64,000 nt of DNA, from positions 2,304,001 to 2,368,000 of the forward strand of contig NC_065570.1 of the NCBI RefSeq assembly GCF_937616625.2. The letters run 5' to 3'. The first letter of the stretch is position 1. Each line of letters begins with the position of its first letter. Below, piece after piece: positions 55,564 to 64,000 of this stretch. Source of the stretch: Mercurialis annua (taxonomy: Eukaryota; Streptophyta; Magnoliopsida; Malpighiales; Euphorbiaceae). The position numbers and the translations under genes were made by a program. Under the pieces are notes generated by a model. It saw nothing but the letters and a program-made list of their open reading frames with translations, was not told the DNA's origin and ran no database searches.

Positions 55564-56448
55564 AAAAGGATCAAATGAGCCCTCCATATTTGGCAACACA
55601 TTTAACGTTTAAAAAACGGCTCAAATAAATCCCTCCTTCTAACACCGTTTTAAAAATGGAATCTGACGTGGCTTATTGAACTTTGATGTGGTTCAAATAT
55701 GCCCTTAATGTTTGTCACGTAGTTCAGATAAGCCTTCAATGTTTGGTACGTGGTTCAAACATGCCCTTCATACACAAAGTAACAATATAAATTCAAGACC
55801 AAACAAATAAGAAATTCTCATCAAAACTGAATCAATCGAATAAAAAAATAAAAAATAAAAGAAAATCAAACCGACCGAATAGAACGGTAATTCGGCCATT
55901 TCGGTTAAAACTGACAAAAATACAAGAAAAATAAAAAAAAATCGACTTATTCGATTAATTATGATAATTCAAATCTCAAACTGAACCAAAAACTAAGAAC
56001 TATAATTTTTTTGTCAAATTGACTGAAAGTTATTAGTTTGGTTGATTAATTTGGTCGATCGATAATCTTGCTCACCCTTACTGGTGATATTTGAATCTAT
56101 TCATATATGAAGGGCATATTTGAAATATAAGGCATATTTGCATTTTTTTTATACATGAAGGGTATATTTGAACCTTTTCATACATAAAGGGCATATTTGA
56201 ATATTTTTATACATGAAGGACATACTTGAACTGCAGGTCAAACATTAAGAGCATATTTAAACCACCTCAAATTTAAAATGCCACGTCAGATTGCACATAA
56301 GTAAGTATTGACGGATTTACAAACGGTGTCAAAAAGAGGGTCTTATTTAAACTTTTTTAAATATACTAAGTGTGTTTTAGCACCTTTACAAACATGGAGG
56401 GCCAATTTGATTCTCAGACTAAACATGGAGGTCATATTTAACCCTTTT
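55564..56448. mobile_element. Palindromic TIR element (~0.9 kb) with internal short repeats
   Basis: The left end AAAAGGATCAAATGAGCCCT, continuing CCATATTTGG, is mirrored at the right end (AACATGGAGGTCATATTTAA then CCCTTTT). Words of the type GAAGGGCATATTTGAA recur four to five times near the right arm (56106-56240), with inverse forms in the left arm (CAAATATGCCCTTAATG). The centre (55800-56070) holds AACCGA-type sequence that may be a further insertion. No exact target duplication. Confidence 0.6.
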
Positions 56449-57639
56449 CCCTTTTAAATTTTCCAAAATTATAATGAGATCGTTTGTTTTGGATTTAATT
56501 TTCGTATTTTACTTTTCCTTAATGCGAATTCACTATCTCGAAATTTTAATTTCGAGTTTTTACTACACCATGTTTATATGTTATATGTTTAAATGACAGT
56601 TATCACTTTTATACTAACCGTAAGAGAATGAATTACTCTCTATTATATAGTCCGCTCACCCTTTGGACCTCAAATAATTAAAAAGCATCTTAAAGCAAGT
56701 AAATTTTGATATAGCTTAATTATGTCTGATCATATAACATATTTATATGGTTGCTGATAATGACTCATATAAAAGATATTACAAGTCTTAATCTGGTCAT
56801 TGGATTGGACCCTTTCATTTAATTTGAGTAAAGATTGTTGTCAATTATCCCCATTATAATCAATAATTCATGGGAAAGAAAACTAGCCATGTGTTCAATC
56901 CCCAAATAATGTTGATTTATTAATAATTTCAGCCCATAAAAAGATTTGACGGTGTTTAAAAGGTGCAAATCTAAGATGCGGTTGAATTAGTAAGGCGCTC
57001 TAATTATTTAAGTGAAGTCGAAGGTTCGAACCGTACTCACATGTGCAATCGTTTAAAACTTAGAACCACAACTTTTCCTCTTGCAATGAATCTATCCGAC
57101 TCGAATGAAAATTAATGCGAATATAAAAAATTTAAAAATATCGTTTTATAATTGGAACCCGTTTTCAATACCTAATTGAATTAAAAAAAAGAAAGTGCAA
57201 AGCAACTCTATTCAAATCTGAAAATCAAAAGTGATATTGTAGACTAAAAATGTGAGTAGCTAGTATGATGATGAGAAGCATTATAACTCAATCAGCTTTC
57301 ACCATCTTTTACTACTAATTACTACAATGATTATATAAAGTAATGAGAGAATAATATTAATAGGTAGCTTGAATTTCACAGCTTATATTCCTAAGAAAAT
57401 GACGTGTCCTTACTTGCAGGCTCAAGCATGGCTACCCTTGAATGAGACACCTCACCATGATCATCAAATTAGGGCTGCATCAACAAATAGTCTAGTTATT
57501 GATTGACATGGTCTTTTTGGTAGCACATCCGGTTTTTAGGGCTTCGTATTCACAATATTCGAATTCGAGACTTTACTTAAACGATAACAAACCACTTATC
57601 ATTTGAACTAATCCCCATTGGTATTGACATGGTTATTAA
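56449..57639. other. AT-rich intergenic DNA with a SINE-like trace
   Basis: No gene is seen. AAGGTTCGAACCG at about 57021-57033 is a good pol III B box with an upstream AGTAAGGCGCTC stretch, probably a tRNA-derived SINE of another family. GGTTCGAAC-like words occur only in such contexts. Confidence 0.4.
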
Positions 57640-58161
57640 AATTAGGGGTATGCAAATACCGAATTAATCGAAAAACCGAACCGAATCGAAGTTTTAATAT
57701 TAGTTCGATTTTTTAGTTAAAACGGTTTGATTTGATTTTTTTCAACCTAAAAATTTGATATTTGGTTTTAGGTTTTTGCAAACTGAACCGGCCGAAAAAC
57801 CGAATAACAAATTATTATTATTATTATTATTTTGAAAAAATTGAAATTTAGATGTTTATTTATATTTTTTTAGTATTTATTTTTTAATTATATGTAATAT
57901 ATAAGTTAATAAATTTATTATAATAGATAAAATATATAAATAACATATATAAAATTATTATTAATTAATTTTTTTTTTAATTTTCTGTATAAAAAAACTG
58001 AAAAAAAATAATTAAAAAAATCGGTTTTAACCGAACCAAATTTTTTGGTTCGGTTCTATTTCAGAACCGATTATATTTTGAATTTTAGCCTATTTTTGAT
58101 TTTTGTTTTTTCGGTTCTGTCCATTGAGCCAACCGAAACCGACCGATGCAAATGCCTAATT
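57640..58161. mobile_element. TIR element with TAGGGGTATGCA-type ends and GGTTCGGTT core
   Basis: The left end AATTAGGGGTATGCAAATAC and inverted right end AATTAGGCATTTGCATCGG bound about 520 bp rich in AACCGAACC/GGTTCGGTT words, a common plant hAT-like non-autonomous family. A related right end (GTGCACACCCCTA) lies at about 60602-60614. Confidence 0.6.
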
Positions 58162-58309
58162 AGAATCAAGATCCTAATGCTTGAAAAAATCTGGTACATG
58201 AGCTTGGTCCACCATTCGTCAATTATTACAAGCCACGTGATATTATTTAATGATATCAATTAATTTTTATTTTTATTTTTTCAATTGTTCGTTTAAATAA
58301 ATAAAATTA

Positions 58310-58435
58310 TTATAGAATTTTTTTTATAATTAGAAAGGGGAGAGTATTTGTGGAAGGAATCGAATCCACAATATATAACTGGATTTTGTACAATATAATA
58401 GATGTGACACATAATTCGTGTAACAAACCAATAAG
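58310..58435 (-). repeat. SINE-like repeat, copy 4
   Basis: Minus strand: TGTGGATTCGATTCCTTCCA (a good B box, GATTCGATTCC) followed by CACAAATACTCTCCCCTTTC and TAATTATAAAAAAA, collinear with copies 1-3. Confidence 0.5.
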
Positions 58436-58971
58436 ACGTTGGCTATGTGTTAATAATAAAAAAAATATAAGTAATAATTTAAGATTCTCTAATACAAATG
58501 CTCATTAACTTATTGTAAAAATGACATAATACAATTTTTGCATGAGATAAAGACTCTCTATAACTAGTTAGGAGTTCACCTATAAGAAATTTATAATTTA
58601 AATTCTTTTAATGGAAGTTAGTAAGATTTTTGTTTTGTGATAATTGCTGATCCCTAGTTAGAAGAATGCCCTCAATTAATTAAGGCAGAAGAACCTCGTA
58701 TTTCTCAACGGAACTCCTTCCAAAATCTTGGAACAGACAATCCTCACTAGGTGGGACCACCGATGACCAATAGGAAGAAAGGTGACACAACATCAGTGGC
58801 TCGTGAGTGGAAAAAAAAATTAACGGTAAGTTCATTTAGCCAATGTTGTTTCATTTTTTTACACAAAACGGTTTTATTAAAAAGTTGACATTCCTGTGAG
58901 TCTAGTTGTGCTTCTACAAGAACAATAACTTCACTGCCCAGCTACTTTCAGAAAGCTTGGAATTTATGATA

Positions 58972-59108
58972 GGTAGCACGGATCATTCATTCAAGCCGCA
59001 TTTTCCTTTTCTGAAATGTGTCGGACATTAGTATTTTGGACACAAAAATGTACTAATTTTGAACATTGTCCAACTGTCTCGTTTCTCCATGTTCGTGTCG
59101 GTGCTACC
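58972..59108. repeat. Short GGTAGCACGGACAC-type repeat, copy C
   Basis: It starts GGTAGCACGGATCATT and ends GTGTCGGTGCTACC, an inverted pair bounding 137 bp. GTCGGACATTAGTATTTTGG inside parallels GTCGGACACTTGGTGTTTCG of copy B. Confidence 0.6.
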
Positions 59109-59749
59109 TGGGACAAATTTTTTTTATCACTGATTGATTATATTTACATTTCATTAATCGAACTGAATTAATTGAAACTGTAATTAAACCAAATCTCACC
59201 GAACTGAAGTGTTTCAGTTCGGTTGAAAATTCTGTTAGGAACAACATTAGTAGGAAGGACCTGTAGCAGCAGCAGCGGAGACCAGCTGAAAACTGAACCA
59301 AATAATCGAATTTTGATTAAATTCACAGAAACTGAGTTCATAATGCACAATGAGAAAGAGCTTGGAGAAGTATGCAAAAAGTCCAAGATTTCTACTACTT
59401 AGAAATAGAAAAACAAATTCAAAGGTTTCACGGAATCAAAATGAATGAAAACTGAAAATGATGCAGAAGCAAAATGACAAAAACATCATCAACCTGAAGC
59501 CATTCAGCCACAAACTTAACACATCTCCAGGATAATGTGGACCCAGAATATTATCCCTTTTGCCACTCGCCTCCGGGACAAGCCGTTGATCAGAAACGAT
59601 CCTATGGCCTCTGCAATTCCGTATGCATCCAAACATTTTGGTATATTCAAACTAAAAACTAGCAATACCTGGCTAAATTTCATTGAACCAGATGATCACA
59701 TTCAGACCACCTTCAAGGAGCAGGCCAGCAATACTTTCTTTTTAAAGTC

Positions 59750-59756
59750 TATAAAG
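59750..59756 (+). promoter_or_regulatory. TATA box of dynein light chain gene
   Basis: TATAAAG about 100 bp upstream of the ATG, followed by a leader rich in CTCTATCTC/CTTCTTCC pyrimidines. Confidence 0.6.
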
Positions 59757-59851
59757 CCCATCAGAAATATTGCACTCAATACACAAAGCTCTATCTCTCG
59801 ATCTCTATCTCTTCTTCCGCCGTCTTCAACAAAAGAGACTTCTCTCCCGCC

Positions 59852-60267
59852 ATGTTAGAAGGCAAAGCTATCGTTGGTGAGACCGACATGATTCAAACCA
59901 TGCAGCATGATGCTCTTCACTTAGCTGCTAAGGCCCTCGATATCTTTGATGTCACCGAGTCGACTGATATTGCTTGCTTCATAAAAAAGGTGATTTCGAA
60001 ACTGAAACCTCTTTAACAATGGAACAATCAAATCGGAATACCTCTTGACATGTTGTGCCGCATTTGATGCTGCAGGATTTTGACAGGCTGCATGGATCTG
60101 GATGGCAATGCATCGTAGGGACGGATTTTGGTTCTTTTGTGACTCATTACCATGGCTGCTTCATTCACTTCTGCATTGGCAGTCTTGCAATTCTGCTATT
60201 CAAGGGCATGGTAAATAAAGTAGATGAAGATGGATTGTTTCCTTCTTTGGACATTGTCCATGTATAG
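59852..60267 (+). CDS. Dynein light chain LC8-type protein
   Basis: Two exons, 59852-59989 and 60076-60267, giving 109 aa. LC8 proteins are small dimerising hubs that bind short peptide motifs in many partners. Flowering plants lack cytoplasmic dynein heavy chains, so here it must act as a free hub rather than a motor subunit. Seen: MLEGKAIVGETDM start, helix MQHDALHLAAKALD, then FIKK at the splice site, DFDRLHGSGWQCIVGTDFGS, THYHGCFIHF and SLAILLFKG, the conserved LC8 core with the peptide-binding strand (GSFVTH). An ~18-residue tail after LLFKG is typical of some plant members. The start is the first ATG, in CGCCATGTT context. The gene is convergent with the auxin-receptor gene downstream. 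Confidence 0.92.
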
Positions 60268-60770
60268 CTTCTCGTTTTTCTTCATCTTTACTCTTCTAAA
60301 AGTATCTTTTCCGCTTCCAAATTTTATGATTTGCTGTGTGGATAAAATAAACAGCGTGTCGCCAATGCGCCTTCAGTGGCACCTAAGAGATAAACCATAT
60401 AGTTAATTATAGAGAATGATCGATCAGACTATGATCACATAACAATAGATAAAGCAAGAGTACCAATACATGCTGAAAATCAAACTGAATTAACCAAACT
60501 TGTCAGAATTCTTAACTATAACCAAATCAAATTAACCAAAAGCCAAACCAAACTAAAATTTTGGTGTGGTTCGGTCAGTTAATTTGTAAATACCTGAATA
60601 GTGCACACCCCTAGTTAAGATAACCAGTTTAAAAATTTGTAGATTGCTTAGCCCTTTGGAGGTAGAACAGGAATTACAGTATCTACCGGGTATTGCTACA
60701 TGCATGTGTTCGGGCGGGCATGCATGTGTTTGGGACAGAGAGAAAGAGGGAGAGGGAGAGATTACGCACA
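60268..60770. other. Region between the convergent dynein and AFB genes
   Basis: Holds the 3' ends of both transcripts and a remnant of the GGTTCGGT repeat family (about 60440-60617, ending GTGCACACCCCTA). (CATGTGTT)/(GGGCATGCATGTGTT) duplication at 60700-60730 and a GAGAGGGAGA purine run precede the AFB stop. Confidence 0.45.
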
Positions 60771-62451
60771 TTATAAACCTGATAGAGTGAGAACAGTAGG
60801 AGGGGCGTCTCTTCTTGTTCCTGCAACAGAACGATAAACATAAACTTTATCAGCTTGACTGTCATCGCTCCCCTCCTCCTTCATTACCTCTACATTCAAT
60901 CTTGGCATCTCTCTTGCCAGTAGCCTACAACCGTTCATCGTCACATTACAGGATGACATCCAAAGTGACCTCATAGATTCATACTTTTCCAAACCCGAGA
61001 GAAGTGCTACATTTCCAAATGGGCAGTCCCTCATCTCAAGCTTTCTCAATTTTGGACAGCCACCTAACACACTCTGCATCCCCCAGTCACTACTGCCAGC
61101 AAAAGCGACAGAAAGAGTTTCCAAATTTTTAGCATATTTGCCAATATACTCAAATGTCAGGTCGGTCAAGAGTCCTGAAACTGAAAGCCTCTGAAGTTTA
61201 CTACAAGTCTTCACAACTGCACCAAAAGCTTCATCCATGGGTTCATTTGTTGTGTAATCTGGTTGAAATGGATTCATTATGCAGAGACGGAAATGGGTGA
61301 AATCAGGGCAATTTTGCACAATTGTTGCTACTGCAGCATTAGTCATCTGCCGGCAAAAATAGAGAACATAGTGAAGTTTCCGACAACCATAAGACACAGC
61401 AACAAACCCTGCTTCAGTCACTCCATGGATAATTTCATCATCAAAGGGATCAGCAGGGAAGACACGGAGTTCCTCGAGTAAAGGGCAGTTAGATCCAATA
61501 GACTCCAGCCCTTTGTCCTCTACTGTGTCAAGGACCTGCAACAGAAATACAACCAAACCTTCAAAATAGCTACCATCAGGAACATTTGCATATGATTTTT
61601 TCTAAGAACTTTACATCTCCTTGTACTAGAAACCAAAAAATTCCAGATCCAATGCTCCAAAAAGATGTAGAGTGTGTATTATTATAGAGTTATTTAGTGG
61701 TTTTACATCAATTTTTACACAGATTTAAACATAAAGAGGTTGACAGACATTACAATGTAGATACATTCTACCACTTGAGACATTTGAAACAGAAGGGCAT
61801 CAATTAAATCTCTTGATCTCTTCCAAACTAATTGGCCGGCAAAATACATAATAAACTAATTTGCAAGGAAATGAGTCACCCGGTTCCTCTTTTTCAAACT
61901 AGGAAACTATTTCCAGAAAATTAATGGATGACTAAGCTTGGCAATAAGGAATTCTTACCCATAGACGACGAAGCTGTGGACAGTGGCCAAGAAGATTAGC
62001 AAGTTCATAACTTTGCAAAGCAGCATAACTCAAATTTAAGAAAGTCAAGTTTGTGCAAGCGGGGTAGAGAACTGGTAAATATGGCGCCATTGCTTCCCAT
62101 AAACCAGAAAGAATTTTCAGGTTCTTGCAATGCCTGAATGTATTCTCAAGCTCAGTGAACTGACGGGAAGTTCGTAATTGCAAGAAAGATCCAGTACCAA
62201 GTTCTATTAATTGTGGGGCACAAATAAGCAGCCTTTGTAGTAGTTCTAAGGAAACATTTTTGTTGACCTTCAAAACCTTTAATGATTTGCACCTACTCAC
62301 AAGTTTCTCAAGTGCATCGAAATTGACATCACTATTAAAGTTGGCGAAATTCAGTACTTCCAATGATGAGAAGCTTTCAGGAAAACAGCTCAACCAACTG
62401 CCACTCTTATCATCAATGCCATTCTCTTGTATGTCAAGCTCCGTCAAATTC
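60771..62451 (-). CDS. AFB-like: TIR1/AFB-type auxin receptor F-box protein, C-terminal exons (partial)
   Basis: Two minus-strand exons, 62451-61959 (164 codons plus one base) and 61535-60771 (255 codons). TIR1/AFB proteins are the F-box subunits of SCF ubiquitin ligases; their LRR horseshoe binds auxin and Aux/IAA degrons in the nucleus. Seen: NLTELDIQENGIDD, CAPQLIELGTGSF, NLSYAAL, then LRVFPADPF, LYFCRQMTNAA, RFRLCI-like HFRLCIMNP, LSGLLTD, YIGKYAKNLETLSVAFAG, KLEMRDCPFG, MRSLWMSSC and the ending VYRSVAGTRRDAPP. The GTRxDAPP ending is nearest to the AFB2/AFB3/AFB6 group, from memory. Intron phase and position match TIR1 genes. Exon 1, with the F-box, is not in the window: intron 1 runs from 62452 past 64000 (>1.5 kb). 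The LRR part shows no break. Confidence 0.92.
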
Positions 62452-63680
62452 CTGAAACCAAACTTGAATTAGAGCCCTTCTAACATACTTTACCACGGTA
62501 ACAGCAGAACAGATAAAAAAGTATAGACAGCTCATAAATGGTCAATAGCCTAACTTTCAAAATCTATAACATTTAGGAAACTTGTGACGATCTTTTTAGT
62601 TAATGTTTAGAGATGAGATTAAGAAGTAGCTGCATCCAAGATATAAGAAATTAATCTGTAGCTTCATATAAGGAATTCGTCATTTTATCAGCATTTTTTT
62701 ATTAGATATATATTTCCATATGAGATATGTGAAGTTCCAGGAACAAGGAAAATGTTTACTAGATTGATGTAGCACATTATGATGACCAAGTTTAAAAGGG
62801 ATAAGCATTTATTTGGACCATGACTACAGAGAAATTCATCAGAATGATAAAAAACATCAATGTATCTAGACGACTGAATACAGAAAAAATAACTAAAACA
62901 CACATCAGCAGTTCTTGTCAAATCAAGTTTGTAATGAAAGATGCAAGCAGATTGATTACGTAATGCTACAGCACGAGTCAGCTTTAAGTTTCAGTTTTCA
63001 CATGAAGTAATCGTCGCCAGATTCTTCACGTTTCAGGAAATCAGTTATGCCAATTCCCAGTATCCCACTATAGGGAATATGAACAATAACTACCAAGAAG
63101 TTGCCATTAATTTTAAAGAAGGCATCGCGTAATCTTCAGTATCGTTCATGCATTTACATATGCTTAATGAACCAACCACTAAAGAATCTATGTGCTTGCG
63201 TAACGGATAACAAGTTGACAAGAGAATTATGGCATCCTGTAAATGTATTTTGACAGGTGAAATGTCATATCAGAACAAGGAACAACCAAACAGGGAAAGG
63301 AAATGAAAAGTAGAACCACTTGTATTGCAATAAGGCTATTGTTTTTCTGGTAACAAACTAATTCTTCCATTAAAACAGTCATAAAGACATTTAATTTACA
63401 GTTGTAGAGATCTATACCAAACTATTTCTTATTATATCTCCAAACAATTTGAGACACTCAATGAATAATGAGGGGCCAGAAAAACAAAAAAAGATAGGCC
63501 ACCATTCATAATTCATCCAATAATACATACAAGTACAACTGTGTATCTACCACTAATGCCACCAACACTTATAAAATAATTAACTCAATAATACAAAACA
63601 AGATGCATAAAAATTTACATCTTTTCATCAAATATGAAATACACAAAAAGGGGCATTACTAAGGATAATGACATCAAAAT

Positions 63681-63760
63681 ATAAGCCACAATTCAGTAAA
63701 TGCTGTTTAGCAAGTCAAATATAAGCCACAATTCAGTAAATGCTCTATAGCAAGTCAAAT
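63681..63760. repeat. 40-bp tandem duplication in AFB intron 1
   Basis: ATAAGCCACAATTCAGTAAA followed by TGCTSTWTAGCAAGTCAAAT occurs twice in direct succession (63681, 63721) with two mismatches. Confidence 0.9.
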
Positions 63761-63840
63761 ATCAAATCAAGAAAAAATAAAGTAAAATAGAGTTGAACAA
63801 ATTAAAAAAAGGGTAAAATGAAAACAATAGTAGAACCATC

Positions 63841-63963
63841 CAGACACTTCATTCAATCAATGTGTACCGTTTTGGACAAGTTTCGAACACTTGACATCTC
63901 GTACATGAAAGTTTACTTTTTACATAAAAAACCTTAAAATAACACCGTTGTTTCCCGTGTCCG
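63841..63963. repeat. Short GGTAGCACGGACAC-type repeat, copy D (AFB intron 1)
   Basis: CAGACACTTCATTCAATCAA at the left and TTTCCCGTGTCCG at the right, with TTTTGGACAAG inside, parallel copies B and C. The left end is eroded, so this copy is less certain. Confidence 0.4.
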
Positions 63964-64000
63964 CAACTAATACCCAAAAGGAGATCTTATAGATCTCTCA

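Larger units (their letters stand above)
62452..64000 (-). other. Intron 1 of the AFB gene (incomplete)
   Basis: A good acceptor (TTTCAG on the minus strand) adjoins the exon at 62451. The intron carries a 40-bp tandem duplication (63681-63760) and a short dispersed repeat (63841-63963). No exon-like F-box sequence was found up to the edge. Confidence 0.7.

Noticed and set aside
57010..57045. Possible tRNA gene (GGTTCGAACC B box)
   Set aside because: No paired acceptor, D or anticodon stems could be laid out around it; a SINE remnant is more likely.
59104..59858. Overlapping short frames on both strands upstream of the dynein gene
   Set aside because: Composed of AACTGAAC-type repeat sequence and promoter DNA; they disagree with the TATA box and the true start at 59852.

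Overview
The window is nuclear DNA of a flowering plant, almost certainly a eudicot. The genes have GT-AG introns, TATA boxes and plant-specific families (STP hexose symporter, TIR1/AFB F-box, WIP/DUF3774 peptide, plant VAP4). The space between genes is AT-rich and packed with plant-type transposable elements. The sequence alone does not fix the species; a rosid is a guess. There is no prokaryotic-style operon, CRISPR array or defence island.

Six host genes are visible. They are a VAP4-type MSP-domain protein (2008-5472, +, 7 exons), a WIP/DUF3774 small wound-type peptide (6706-6930, +), an STP1-like H+/hexose symporter (18708-21264, -, 4 exons), an intronless ARM-repeat protein (47810-49558, -), an LC8-type dynein light chain (59852-60267, +, 2 exons), and the last two coding exons of a TIR1/AFB-type auxin receptor F-box gene (60771-62451, -), whose first exon lies beyond the right edge. 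The last two genes converge. Nothing suggests the six work as one pathway; they look like an ordinary gene-poor chromosome segment.

Transposable elements make up much of the rest. 8386-15093 is a very young Ty1/copia element with identical 276-bp LTRs and a broken pol frame, joined tail-to-head to a truncated second copy. 23287-27944 is an L1-type LINE on the minus strand with an intact endonuclease/RT/RNase H ORF and a 5'-truncated ORF1. 40046-43707 is a non-autonomous LTR element with 577-bp LTRs differing at one noticed base, a perfect GTAAT target duplication and a non-coding, repeat-rich interior; it sits inside an older palindromic AT-rich repeat. Many small TIR elements can be delimited by terminal repeats and target duplications: Mutator-like (4102, 37771, 46220), hAT-like (400, 17106, 53708), Stowaway-like (1, 21709, 32304) and CACTA-like (30050). 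Several are nested.

Two dispersed families deserve names of their own. One is a ~135-bp repeat with GGTAGCACGGACAC-type ends, four copies, three of them in introns of host genes. The other is a tRNA-derived SINE-like repeat with at least four copies. No novel multi-gene biological system was found; the most unusual objects are the copia LTR-LTR junction, the repeat-structured non-coding LTR element and the intron-seated short repeat family.
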